From positions 394,778-458,777 of the forward strand of contig NTMA01000025.1 in NCBI GenBank assembly GCA_002917075.1: a stretch of 64,000 nucleotides of DNA, given 5' to 3'. The translations under genes were made by a program, and so were the position numbers. The stretch comes from Hawksworthiomyces lignivorus (lineage: Eukaryota; Ascomycota; Sordariomycetes; Ophiostomatales; Ophiostomataceae). Shown here in pieces: positions 12,041-23,261 of the stretch (position 1 is the first letter of the stretch; each line of letters begins with the position of its first letter). The notes under the pieces are model-generated. The model had not been told where the DNA came from. It made no database searches and was given only the letters and a program-made list of their open reading frames with translations.

Positions 12041-12655
12041 AACTACACTAAATCACGCGTGTTTTCATAAAATAATCTTCTGATCTCATGAAAAGTAGTT
12101 AATTACTACATGCCATTGTAGCGAGTGACCCTGAGCTGTCAGAAATTAGATGCCATACTTGTTATACCTTATCAAATCATATAACATAGAATAAAAAACT
12201 TGTCATTTTCTTCTCCAACAATATACTAGATCTGCATGGCTGACTTCCTATGTACCTCTCACTGGCAGCCACAAGAAAAAGCTAATAACGGCGAGGTCTC
12301 TTAAAGCTTAGCCCCTACATTCAAGCGCTAACGCTATGTGAAATGTAGCGAGGTTTCATTACCCCACAACCCATGAGCCGTTAGTGCGTGTCCCCATGGG
12401 GAGGACATATCCTGAATTTTGAGGAGATTAGAAAGTTATGATGCGGAGCTGTGCAGTTTGCTTTTGAGAGATCAGTTTGACAGGGCTAAGCTTACCAACA
12501 AATATTAAAAGGCGTTTCTTCCCCAAGGCATTTTATATTATACATAAACTTGAGGTCTACCGTTTTTAGTATTTGGTATCGTTGCATCATTACTGCCTTC
12601 TACAATTTTCAAGCCTCGTCAGTCTTGTCTCTGACAACGACTGGTATTAGCTATC
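12041..12655. other. Intergenic upstream of permease gene
   Basis: No gene seen. Holds the permease promoter, including a TTACCCCA stretch near 12360 that resembles the core of the shared 13-mer but is too short to be distinguished from chance. Confidence 0.45.
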
Positions 12656-14424
12656 ATGGCCTCCAGTAATAATCGATATAATTTCCTTATCATCTTCTTT
12701 GTGGCCCTTGGCTCATTCACTTATGGCTTCAATTCTGCTATTATTGGTTCCGTCTACGGGCTTTCATCTTTCCTCGACTACTTTGAATTGAATGCCGTGG
12801 GTGACAATGCCTCCCGAGCGAACGCACTGATTGGAGGTAAATATTGATTTCCGTTTGGAGCCTTGTATGCCTCACAGAATGCGCGCTAACAAATGGGTGT
12901 TGCAAATAGCGACCAATGGTCTCTTCTCTGCTGGAGGATTCTTTGGCTGTCTCATTGTGCCACCACTGCTCGATAGCCTCAGTCGACGGAGGACCATCCA
13001 GATCACGTCGATTGTCTGCATCATCTCTGCGGCTCTTCAGGCCGGCTCCGTTCACATTGGTATGTTCCTGGTTGCTCGATTCATAAATGGAATCGGCGTC
13101 GGCATGATGGATGTGACGGTGCCCATTTACCAGTCAGAGATTTCACCAGCCAAGAAGCGTGGCAGGATGGTCGGCTCCCATGGATTCCTAGTCGTTGTTG
13201 GATATGTAAGATATGATTCGACTACTCTTATTTGTCACGCTATAAACACGTGTGGATTGTACTGACGCGCTGCGCACAACATAGGCTCTAGCTGGATGGG
13301 CTGGCTATGGCTGCTGGTTCATTACGAAAGCGTCTCTGCAATGGCGTCTGTGCCTTGCCTTTCAGATCATCGCCCCGCTGTTGCTTTTCCTTGGCTCTCC
13401 TTTCCTTCCGGAGTCGCCCCGATGGCTGTGCACAAAGGATCGGACGGGAGATGCGTTCGACGTTCTGTGCAAACTGCATGCTGGAAATGCTCCCGGGGAC
13501 ACTTCTTTTGCTCAGGCAGAGCTGGAGAGTATCCGCAAGCAGATCCAAATCGATGCGCAGAAACTTGGCGAGGGAGGATGGAAAGGCATTCTGTCAAACA
13601 AAGCTTACCGCAAGCGGTTGCTGTACGGCTTTTTGGTGCAGTGAGTATCCACCATATGACCCTCCTACGGGAGGCACAGAAACAACGTTTATAAATCGCT
13701 TACTTACTTTTTTTCAAGGTGCATGGCACAGTCGACTGGTGTGCTTGTTGTAAACAACTACCAAGTTCTGCTCTACAATAGCTTGGGCCTCTATGGCTCG
13801 CTTCCCCTTCTGTTGTATGCCTGCTACGACACTTGGGCCGCCACCATGAACTTTGTCAACAGTCTGATCTTGGACCGACTCGGCCGTATCCCGATTATGA
13901 CGACTGGACTGATCGGCTGCTCGCTGTCTCTGTCCTGCTTCGCCGCCATGGTTGCAAATTTCGCCGGCACGACCAACAAAGTCGGCAACGGATTTGGCGT
14001 CTTCTTCCTCTATCTCTTCGTGACCTTTTATGGAGGCAGCATGGACGCATCGTCCTACGTGTACTGCTCTGAGATTTTCCCCACCCATATTCGTGCGCAC
14101 GGCGTTGGTGTCAGCGTGTCCGGACTGTTCCTGATGACTGTTGTCTACACGGTGCCCGCGCCGACGGCCTTTGACCACATTGGGTGGAAATATTATCTCA
14201 TTTTCATAATCATTCCCTGGATCGGTGCATTCCTGTTTAAAATGTACTTCCCAGAGACCGCTAATCTGTCGCTTGAGGAGATTGGTGGTCTCTTTGGTGA
14301 TGAAGTGGTACATGAGGTCTTGGATTCTTCAGAAGCGGAGAAGACAGGAGACGAATACAACACCCCGGAGCACACAATCTCCTCGACACCGAAGGAAGTT
14401 GCTGGCCACATTGAAAGTGTTTGA
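12656..14424 (+). CDS. MFS sugar-porter-type permease
   Basis: Plasma-membrane uptake carrier of the sugar porter (SP) family. Exons 12656-12836, 12910-13205, 13285-13640 and 13719-14424 give 512 aa, normal for the family. Diagnostic motifs: FINGIGVGMMDVTVPIYQSE and SPAKKRGRMVGSHGF (TM4-5 region), PESPRWL ahead of the central loop, DRLGRIP in the second half, and YFPETANLSLEEIGGLF at the C-terminus. About 12 membrane segments are expected. The 5' segment FTYGFNSAIIGSVYG resembles fungal lactose/hexose permeases, but acid- and lactone-transporting relatives exist, so a sugar substrate is not certain. Its place between the lactonase block and the semialdehyde dehydrogenase suggests import of the catabolic substrate (inference). 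Confidence 0.9.
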
Positions 14425-15342
14425 ATAGAACCCCTGAGGTTAAAGGCAGAGGCAACGCTGCAAGGCTGCAATTATGCTAGTAAGGTTGATTTGTTTCCAT
14501 CTCTTCTTGTTATTATACCATAATCAATTCCGAAAATCAACCAGTTTCCACAAAATCCTATATATAGCGGGTGAACCATCCGCCTAGAGCAAGAAATGAC
14601 AAGAATGTTAGAAACAAGAATTTGGACCATAAGCATTGGAACAAGAAAAAACCTTTAGGTATTGGTGCAGAGTCATCGCAAGTCATATCATCAGTTTCAA
14701 GCGAAAAAAGAGTGTCTGAGGTTATATAAGCTACCATGCAGCTTTCAAGAGAATTGACACATAAATTCTTTATTTCCCTCATTTTTCCGAAAGACACTGG
14801 TTTACACTACAATCAAACTCCGTGCTCGGAGTCCTCGTCTACAGCTAGAAGTTTCTCCACTTGAAGAGCGCAGCTTTGGTGCTTCATTTTTCACTAGGAA
14901 ATAGATCCAATGATCTCGTAATACATACCACAAGAGGACAATAGACGAGCTGCGTTGAAATCACAGCAAAAAGAGCTTCTGAATCTTTGTGAAATTATAA
15001 AAGTCAATACTAGCGAATGAGATCAAAGCTCATATGCCGATTTGATTACTCCTAAAACCAACGTTTTTTTCACTCACTTGTTTGACGAACAAAGAGTATC
15101 CGAGGTACTCCGTAGTTTGGATCGTAAAAAAGTTTTATTGGGGTAAAAAATTACTTATTATGGCAATTGTATCCGACACCTGCTCGTAGGGTTTTGGCAC
15201 CGTTAACAAGGGCTCTAAATCTGCCGGAGAGTCGTATGATAGAACCTCTAAATTTTTTTTTTTTCGTAAATACGCAACACAGTCAGTGTTTCTGTCAAAA
15301 TACACAACAACCCCATTTGACTTAAACGATCATCTCATAAAA
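14425..15342. other. Intergenic upstream of the aldehyde dehydrogenase gene
   Basis: No convincing gene. Holds a TACTCCGTA motif (15106-15114) and an exact copy of the shared 13-mer (15139-15151) about 190 bases ahead of the ALDH ATG, followed by T-rich promoter sequence. Confidence 0.5.
15139..15151 (+). promoter_or_regulatory. Candidate cis-element, 13-mer TGGGGTAAAAAAT
   Basis: Exact copy, 192 bases upstream of the succinate-semialdehyde-dehydrogenase-like ATG; identical to 17303-17315 and to the reverse complement at 7707-7719. Confidence 0.5.
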
Positions 15343-16997
15343 ATGGCTTCTCCTCTTCAGAGTTTACAAGACCAGTCGCTGCTAATAACGTCCGGACTTA
15401 TTGCAGGACAATGGCGCGCTCCCGGCAAGGTGTTTCCCGTGTATGAGCCAGCCACGGGAACGGTGTTAAGCAACTGTGCGGATCTTGGACGGCAAGACTT
15501 CCTGGACGCTATAGACAGCGCCGAAACTGGCACCAAGACTTTTTTTGCAAAGACAACAGCAAAAGAGCGCGGCATTCTGTTGCGCAAATGGTTTGATCTG
15601 GTGATTGCCAATCAGGATGACTGTACGTCAAAACCTACCTGCTATACTGTCGAATTGGTGCGCTTGGCAGTGAAAGGGCACACATATTGACACTTGTTTG
15701 GTTTTCTAGTGGCCAAAATCCTGTCTCTCGAGAATGGCAAAACATTTGCTGAAGCAAAGGGAGAAGTTCTTTATGCGGCGTCTTTCATCTCGTGGTTTGC
15801 TGAGGAGGCGACACGCAGCTACGGAGATACGATTCCGTCGTCTTACCCCAACGCTACCGTCCTCACGTACAAGATGCCTGTTGGCGTATGCGGCATCATC
15901 ACCCCGTGGAATTTCCCAGCAGCCATGATTACGCGCAAGATCGCGCCCGCCCTGGCTGCTGGATGCTCTGTTGTCATTAAGCCGCCCAGCGAGACGCCCT
16001 TCAGTGCGCTCGCTCTCGCAAAGCTAGCTCTGGTTGCTGGTCTGCCCGCGGACTGCATCCATGTGGTCCCTACCAAGGACCGAGAAGCCTCAATGGAGCT
16101 GGCGACCAATCCCAAGGTCAAGAAGCTGAGCTTTACCGGCTCCACGGCAGTGGGGAAAATTCTGACTAAAGCTGCCGCCGGCACCATGAAGCGGGTCAGC
16201 ATGGAGCTGGGAGGAAATGCTCCATTTATCGTTTTTGACGATGCCGATCTTGACCGAGCTGCTGACGGTGCAATGATCTGCAAGTTCCGCTGCTCTGGGC
16301 AGACATGCGTGGTAAGGGATCCATCTCACCAAGATTTTGTTGCGAGTGGGGGATGATTCATGCATTGAACCACATTTTCCGAAAGGTATCACTAACAAAT
16401 AAATTACAGTGCGCAAACAGACTTCTGGTGCACGAGAAGGTCAAGGATGCATTTGCAGCCAAGCTTGTCCAACGGACCAACGCGCTGAAGCTTGGCCGAG
16501 GCATCGACGAAGGGGTTACTCAGGGCCCTCTCGTTAACGCTGCTGCGGTTAAAAAGGTAGATGAGCATGTAAAAGATGCGCTCAGCAAGGGTGGCGTCCT
16601 CCACGCTGGCGGAAAAGCACCTGCTCTCCCTGGCTTCTTCTATGAGCCAACGGTCATTAGCAACGCGACAAAGGATATGAAAGTCGCCACCGACGAGACG
16701 TTCGGTCCGCTAGCGGCTCTCTTCACGTTCAAGACGGAAGAAGAGGCGGTGCAGCTGGCCAACGACACGGAATTCGGTCTGGCAGGATACTTCTTCAGCC
16801 AGAACATAGACCGCATTATGCGTGTCGCTAGCCAGCTTGAGTGTGGCATGGTCGGCGTGAACACGGGACTGATCAGCGCCGCCGAAACCCCCTTCGGAGG
16901 CGTAAAGGAAAGTGGCCTGGGCCGAGAGGGCAGCAAGTATGGCATGGCTGAATACCAGAACATCAAGGCAGTTACCATTGCATCTGCTCCAGCTTGA
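15343..16997 (+). CDS. Succinate-semialdehyde dehydrogenase-like aldehyde dehydrogenase
   Basis: NAD(P)-dependent oxidation of a semialdehyde to the acid, by family. Exons 15343-15622, 15710-16311 and 16410-16997 give 489 aa, standard for the ALDH superfamily. Landmarks: ITPWNFPAAMITRKIAPALAA (cofactor entry), SFTGSTAVGK (Rossmann), MELGGNAPF with general base E259, CSGQTC with catalytic C293, ETFGPLA, and PFGGVKESGLGREGSKYG at the C-terminus. The C-terminal motif and overall pattern are those of class SSADH/GabD enzymes, so succinate semialdehyde is the best guess. The residues before the catalytic cysteine read CS where NT is usual, a mild oddity. The start is the ATG at 15343; the frame upstream has none. 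With the hydroxyacid dehydrogenase and lactonase-like protein it completes a lactone-to-diacid route (inference). Confidence 0.92.
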
Positions 16998-17665
16998 GTC
17001 CAAACCTGAGCCCAAGCTATGACCAATGTCTGACTAGTTTAGTTTGTACTGACTGAGGTCACAATCAACTGTTTTCTTGCCCGCCAATCCCCACCCCTCA
17101 AGCTTCTCCGTAAAGTTCCCCACAGTGACACGCAACTATTGCGTGTGCTATCATATGACGCCAGGTATGATAATTCCATTAGGCTACAATGAAAATGCCG
17201 AGCAGAGCGGAGGGCAAAAAGTTAAACTGGGGTTAAAACCCCAAATCTTGGAATACGACGTGCGAGCTTACTTCCGGTGGAGCCCGGCTATGCATACCAA
17301 ATTGGGGTAAAAAATGTACTCCTCATTCCGGGGGTCCTCCACCAATCTAACTGATTGGACATGATTCCAGGATCTGGCAAAAGCTAGCACCCCTCCATCA
17401 GGATTTGCTGTCGCTGCTATTGGAGGAACCCCATTCAATACATAGTATTTCTCTTGAACTTGCCAACCACAGTAGCATCCTGTAGAAGAATTGTTGGCGA
17501 GAGTATGCCATAGCTACGTTGATAGAATACAGACTCATCAGGCAACTAGACCATCCAGGGAGCAAACGACTTCCACCGGCGCTTAACTTCAGGAAAGGCG
17601 TTGTCATCTTATATTACATTGAAATTGAAGAAACCGTGCCTGGACAGCTACTCATAGCTATCAGA
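16998..17665. promoter_or_regulatory. Promoter region of the zinc alcohol dehydrogenase
   Basis: No gene. Contains an exact copy of the shared 13-mer (17303-17315), two TCCACCGG motifs (17274-17281 reversed, 17572-17579) and a small palindrome GGGGTTAAAACCCC near 17229. Confidence 0.45.
17303..17315 (+). promoter_or_regulatory. Candidate cis-element, 13-mer TGGGGTAAAAAAT
   Basis: Exact copy about 350 bases ahead of the zinc alcohol dehydrogenase ATG. Confidence 0.5.
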
Positions 17666-18787
17666 ATGGCTGATTCTGGGGCCACATCTGGCACAATGCT
17701 AGCGGCAGTGGTTGAACGATTTGGCGAGCCGTACGCTATTAAGCAAATTCCACGCCCCGGAATTCCTCAAGGTTACGATTTGCTCGTTAAGGTCCTAGCA
17801 GCATCGTATTGCCACACCGATGCCGTCTTTGTCGCCGGTGGCATGGCACAGGGCTTGCCACGTGTTGGCTGCCACGAATTTGCAGGCGAAATAGTCGAAA
17901 TTGGCCCGCAGGTCTCTCCGGACAGTGGCCTCCATATCGGCGTTACCGTTGGGGTACCCGGCCGCGCGTATCACCCGTGCGGCTCCTGCTACGAGTGCAC
18001 ACATTCGGAAAAGCCTGGCTACTCTCCGTATTGCCCGCACGCAGGGAACCTCGGACTGACGCGTGACGGCGGCTTTCAAGAATACTGCTTAGTAGATAGC
18101 AGACAAATAGCGCCAGTCCCAGAGGGGCTGACTGCCGTGCAGACGGCACCTCTGATGTGTGCCGGCCTGACCATCTGGTCTGCGCTGCAGCACGAGAAAG
18201 TCCGAAACGCGAGCAAGGTGGCCATAATTGGTGCTGGTGGTGGCCTCGGCCACCTAGGCGTCCAGTTCGCCGCGCATCAGGGCAAGGAGGTGCTTGCCAT
18301 AGATGCAAGCGACAACTCGCTCGACCTGCTGAAACGCATCCAAGCCACCATGGGTACCGCGGGCCAGCGGGTGCACATTGCCGATGCACGTAAAGACTCT
18401 ATCCAAGCTCTGCGTGCGTTGATGCAAGAGGACACGGCGGGAAAGCCTGCTTCAGAGCTTGGACTAGACGCGGCAATATTGCTACCAGAATCACAAGCGG
18501 CATTCGATACGGGCATGTCACTTCTCCGTAATCATGGCGCAATGGTAGTCGTCAGCTTTCCCAAGAAGAAATTTGAAGTGAGCGCAGGCGATCTTGTTTT
18601 CCGCGATATCGCATTAGTCGGCAGTCTCGTCGGTACGAATCGCCAGCTGAGGGAGATGCTTGACTTTTGCAACACGCACGGCGTTTCTGCACAAATCAAG
18701 ACGTTCCCCCTCAGAGAGTTAAACAATCTTGTGGAAGAATCGCACCACGGCTTTGGCGGAAAACTAGTCGTAGACATGACATTATAG
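17666..18787 (+). CDS. Zinc-dependent alcohol dehydrogenase (Adh1-like MDR)
   Basis: Medium-chain dehydrogenase, 373 aa, one exon. Catalytic zinc ligands are visible: C49 in SYCHTD, H70-E71 in GCHEFAG (the usual glycine before HE is cysteine), and the cysteine in APLMCAGLTIW. The structural zinc cluster is CGSCYEC with C105, C108, C111 and C123. The cofactor fold carries VAIIGAGGGLGHLGVQFA, typical of microbial Adh1-type NAD-dependent enzymes. Adh1-type enzymes interconvert primary alcohols and aldehydes; given the neighbours, an omega-hydroxyacid or alcohol from an opened lactone is plausible. ATG 17666 was chosen because the upstream in-frame part is not like any ADH; MLAAVV eleven residues later is an alternative start. 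The 3' end converges with the kinase-like gene, 144 bases apart. Confidence 0.9.
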   Translation: MADSGATSGTMLAAVVERFGEPYAIKQIPRPGIPQGYDLLVKVLAASYCHTDAVFVAGGMAQGLPRVGCHEFAGEIVEIGPQVSPDSGLHIGVTVGVPGRAYHPCGSCYECTHSEKPGYSPYCPHAGNLGLTRDGGFQEYCLVDSRQIAPVPEGLTAVQTAPLMCAGLTIWSALQHEKVRNASKVAIIGAGGGLGHLGVQFAAHQGKEVLAIDASDNSLDLLKRIQATMGTAGQRVHIADARKDSIQALRALMQEDTAGKPASELGLDAAILLPESQAAFDTGMSLLRNHGAMVVVSFPKKKFEVSAGDLVFRDIALVGSLVGTNRQLREMLDFCNTHGVSAQIKTFPLRELNNLVEESHHGFGGKLVVDMTL

Positions 18788-18931
18788 ATTCACTCTTTTA
18801 GCACGAATGAATGTTTGTCGTCTAAGTGGATTCAGATTTGTCAGTAATGAGCTATGTAACATGTACATCTTAAAGAAATAATTAATTCAGATTCGACGAG
18901 AGAGATAGAAAGAAACCAAGGTCGAAATACA

Positions 18932-20358
18932 TCAATATCCCCAGCGCTCCAGCCTTTCTTCCAAGTCCATCTGAATCATCTTTTTCATCATAGAAGCACG
19001 CTCGATTGTCATTTTTGACCTTACTCTTGGCAAGAAAAACAACCCAGGGCTGACGTTCTGAATGAAATAGTGCAATTCTGCTAGCTTGTCTACCCCAGGT
19101 AAGTCAATAGGCTGCTTAACCCCCGCCTCGGAGAATGCCTTGTCTCGCAAACAAGCAACTTCCCAGTCAAAGTCTTCTGCCATCTTCGCCTCATCTGAGA
19201 CAGCGTCAGGGCCATAAAGGAGGTAACTGCGACGAGCTTCCATGCTTGGATCAGGAGACGGTGGCGGCAAATGCCCTTGAATTTGTTGAAAAGAATAGAA
19301 ATATTCATCCATTGGAGATCCGATATGGCTGAAGCTGAAGTCGATTAGAGCCGTGATACGGTTTGTCTCTGGATTGAAAAGCAGATTGTGCAGATCTAAA
19401 AACGAAGAACTTGGTCAATACTTTCTATATGATTTTAAAGTGATTACTTGTTATGTATTTTTAACTCTTATAGCTTACCAAAATCTGCATGCACTAAGGT
19501 CTGGCGCGGTAGTTCCTCAGTGGCCTTTTTGAGCAACGGCTCAAATCCATTAGCGACAAACTCATCGATCCGCTTCCGTAGCCCAGAATTCTTCCAACCC
19601 TGAACGACGTCGCATTTGTCCATAAAACTAAGCTGTGTACTAAGGTACTCTGTGTACAACTCGTGGAATGTGTTGCATGCCTTTGTTGCACCGTGTATTG
19701 GGGTCGGCCCTGTGATGATACGCCCATCGTTTGCTGCAAATGCAAGCCCTCCATAGCCATTAATCGATGCAGGAAGCTTGTAATCTTGTATGAGCTTGAA
19801 AATGTGTGCCATCTGATCCAGGATACCTTTCTTTCCCTCTAGCGAGAGATTCGCAAAGCCACTGTCATCGGTGAGAGGAACTCCTGGCATATATTCTTGC
19901 AAGATCCAGCCTGGTTCGTCGGCTGTTGCAGACTTCCACCCGTACACTTTTGGAACAATATTTGAATCAATTTCACCAAAAGCATCACGACAAAGAGCCA
20001 TGGAAGCTACTTCACTCTCCACGACAACTTCATCGTTTAGCACAGCATCCGGGCTTGTGAAGCGGATAATCACAGTAGTCACAGTTTGTGGCAAGAGCTC
20101 TGTGCCATACGGAGCTGTCTGCTTTAATCGCTTCGCATTATCGCCCTCTACGGATAATGGCTTGATAGATAGCTTGTATACGACCGAGTTATTTGAAGTC
20201 AATTTCGCTGAATCCACAAGCTGTGTCTGGGTTAGAGCAATAAACACCCAGGAACTTATGCTTCTTAGGTGCAGTCAACTTACCTCACGGCCGAACTGAG
20301 TGTTTAGAATTTGGCGAATGACTTCTGCCTTTTCAGATGTCGATTTATTTTCAGCCAT
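18932..20358 (-). CDS. Phosphotransferase (APH/choline-kinase-like) family protein
   Basis: Three exons on the minus strand: 20358-20284, 20220-19479, 19395-18932, giving 426 aa. The kinase-like fold is shown by the catalytic loop LVHADFDLHN (HxDxxxxN, with the aspartate and asparagine in place across intron 2) and the metal-binding ALIDFSF about 15 residues on. An acidic N-lobe and PGWILQEYMPGVPL (hinge) fit PF01636. Such genes are widespread in fungi; most are not antibiotic kinases and their substrates are unknown. A small-molecule kinase acting in the nearby pathway is possible but nothing in the sequence shows it. Confidence 0.88.
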
Positions 20359-22264
20359 TGTACCATGGACAATGTATCCTTAGGAGTGTAGGCGTTGCTT
20401 AATATTCTTATTCTTGTTATCCAGGTTCGAATTCAACGTTTCCATTGACCGCAAGAGAAGAGCAGCGAAGATAAGTCTTGACAGAATAGCAAATATTCCA
20501 AAGTACTGCACTGAGGAGACTGCGTTTTATAAGGAAGTTGGCATTAATAGATGTTGCGCTTCGATGTTCATCATTCTAGGCAGCAGAGCATTCTTAATGA
20601 CCCAGATGCATGATCTTCCGGGATGAAGTAATGTAATGATGGGTCAGCACCTCTCGTCCCCGCTTGTAGATGTACAATTCAAGTATTGCATTAATTGGCA
20701 TTGGAAGCATTAGTACCTGTCACCGATTGGAATGAGGCTTTTCGTAAAATGTGGTACACAGATTCCTCTGTTGGAAGAGGGTAGCATCGCCGTGCGAGGT
20801 ATTCTTTGGTTTACCTTCCTGTTTAGGTACGTGATGCACGTTTAAAAAAAGGGATATTGTGGTTGGTCAAAGGGGAGTTGGTTGCCTGAATTATATGCAA
20901 GATAACGATCCATACAATTAGTCACGCACTGTGGGAAGTGATTCTATATTGTTAATGTGATGAACAACTAACTTGGGAGCGAGAAGAAATTGATCATATT
21001 ACGTGGGTCAAAATGCTGACCAGCTTCCCATACTTCAATTTTCTTTGTGCTTCTACCTTCAATCTGTTCCCCCCTTTCACTCTTCTCATATTCATATACG
21101 AATTAGCCCATAATAAACACCATTCTCACACTGGCCAATGCATGAATATATTCTTGGTAATGGTAGGTAGCTGGCTGATTCTAAAGAAACCATATACCAC
21201 TGTTTATTCGGTATAAACTAAAATGTGCATTTGGCATGCTCAGTTATTAAGTTAGAAAGTTTTTTTAAATATTCGCAAATCATCGTAATTTCCAAGCACC
21301 ATGAGCCGACCTGAGGTTGATGTGGTGCGAAGTCCTTTGTCTGCAAGCCTTACACTTCTTAGTGAGCAAGTGGGTATCCTCAAAGTAGCATCGTCTAGAA
21401 TTATGCTATATGGAGAACGCACGCCGGCATGACTGGTATAGCATCTATTGGTGTCTTTATGATAGCGCTACTGATGCACTACACCCTAGTCCTACTACGT
21501 GCCGTAACCAAGCGCATAGAAGAAATTGTATGGACGATATGCAAGGAATGCGAATCCGTGGGGTACGACGAATGATCTTGTACAAGTGTGCTTGATGCAG
21601 CAGGCCCCAATTAAGCGGTGCACTTTACGAAAAAGAATTTAGTCGCTTAGACGTCGAATAGAAAGCTACTATGAACTTCACTTTCTGGAATATGCCACAC
21701 TGGATGAGAACTGTAAGTTATTTTGAGCAGATATTGCTACAGACCCAGATTCAGTAATAGCGATGTTGGAAGTGCTGACAATGTTCTCAATAGAGGCATC
21801 TATCTACTGATCAGAATAGCACACTAAATTGGTGCTGAAATAATTGCGAGCGGTCGTATTGCCTTCTTTATATCATTTAAAGCTTGTTCTCAGAATCTTA
21901 CTTGCATACCCTGATGACAGATAGACATCTTGATATATTGTAATATTTCCTAAGTCTAGCCTCTACCCCTCAAGCTAGCATTTTCAAAACTCGTTGTTTT
22001 GTTTGCTAAAGCGTCTCCACCGGCGCGGTGACCCTTGCCTGAGCGATAGTTTGCCGTAAGCAGGGGGAGTTGACTGTCGATCCCGTCAGACGAGAAACCC
22101 GTTGAGAGGCTGAATTCGCTTCAAAATGAGGGGTAAAGAAAGTGAAATAAGCAAAGCAGAGACTGTAGAGATACAATTGTCGAAAATAGACACGTATATG
22201 AAACTGTCCAAAAATTACAACATCTCACATTTCAACATCTTGTCATAATATCCAGCTTACCATT
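20359..22264. other. Long intergenic stretch, no supported gene
   Basis: About 1.9 kb of AT-rich DNA. Short frames at 20414-20626, 21013-21216 and 21301-21575 lack domains or workable splicing. A TCCACCGG motif lies at 22016-22023, about 240 bases ahead of the DUF4267 gene. Confidence 0.45.
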
Positions 22265-22690
22265 ATGACTTCGTTTTCGCCGATAGCTTCATATATCGCA
22301 GGTGCTGCATGCATCGGCCTTAGCGTTCATGGCTTCACTATGCCGGCGCGAGAGTATCCCCGCTTCGGCTTGCCGTTTGAGTCTGTGACACGAACAACCA
22401 CCAGAGAGAGCAAAAAGAACAGCAATTCTCTCACAGCAGGCACCATATCTCCGCTAATACATGTCAAAAATATTCGAGAACTCACCTACGGTGTGGCTCT
22501 TATTGCTTTGCAGTACCAGGGAAACGATGCAGCCATCACTACAATGCTTTATGTTCTCGGGATTGCGGCACTTGGGGATGGCTTCCTCATATGGCTGCAC
22601 GGCGGAGAGAAGCTGCGATACACAGCCGTGAACCACTGGATAGCTTTTATTGTGTTAACTGGGTGGGCTTGGTGGAGAGCTGGGTATTGA
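22265..22690 (+). CDS. DUF4267-like small membrane protein
   Basis: Intronless, 141 aa. Four hydrophobic segments are visible (about residues 8-25, 70-88, 93-108, 122-139). The pattern of a short first loop with FTMPAREYPRFGLP, then NIRELTYGVALIALQYQG and the ending NHWIAFIVLTGWAWWRAG, matches the DUF4267 family common in ascomycete accessory gene clusters. Function unknown; probably an integral membrane protein. It stands alone between the kinase-like gene and the C2H2 regulator and may belong to the same regulon through the TCCACCGG site upstream. Confidence 0.75.
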   Translation: MTSFSPIASYIAGAACIGLSVHGFTMPAREYPRFGLPFESVTRTTTRESKKNSNSLTAGTISPLIHVKNIRELTYGVALIALQYQGNDAAITTMLYVLGIAALGDGFLIWLHGGEKLRYTAVNHWIAFIVLTGWAWWRAGY

Positions 22691-23261
22691 TGAATTCTTA
22701 TCCATACTTGAGAATTTTGCCTGGAGTATTCAGCTTCTAGGACCGGTTTCTTCGAAAAACATCATTGCGTTAGATCACGGATGGGTTGGAGTTCTTCTTT
22801 TTACTATATGTATTTTGTTTAGAGTATAGAAACCGCGAGTGCTGGTAGTGGGACTAAGAAGTCTTCTGCATTACCGTCTTGCTGCTTGAGTTGCTGCTTG
22901 CTGCAAGCATTACACTTCTGCGAGATTCACCTAATACAGGCAAATCTATAAATTCATCGCATTTTCCATATCTAAAAACTTCGAATTATTTACTGAAACT
23001 TCCAGGAATTTAACCTCTCATCGCGTGTTGGAAATTGTCAACGAGTTGTTTTCAGTAGCCATTGATGAAATTCAATAAAAATAGTGCGTACATCTAATAT
23101 GAAATTAATATGAAATTTAAAACATGAGAATTTTCGTAGCCTTCCAGCGTGTCCAATTTCGATTTTCTTTTCCAACTTTTTACGTGATCTGTATATTTTG
23201 TGGCTGCCAACCTCTGGATCTTCTGAAAGGTCCCCTGTAGCTGAGCGTATATCAATACATA
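22691..23261. other. Convergent intergenic, no gene seen
   Basis: AT-rich 3' flanks of the DUF4267 gene and the regulator gene. Confidence 0.5.

Noticed and set aside
21301..21575. Small membrane protein made of two short exons
   Set aside because: The hydrophobic second part (from 21399) is attractive, but the only intron that joins it to the ATG would be about 30 bases, too short, and no family match is apparent.
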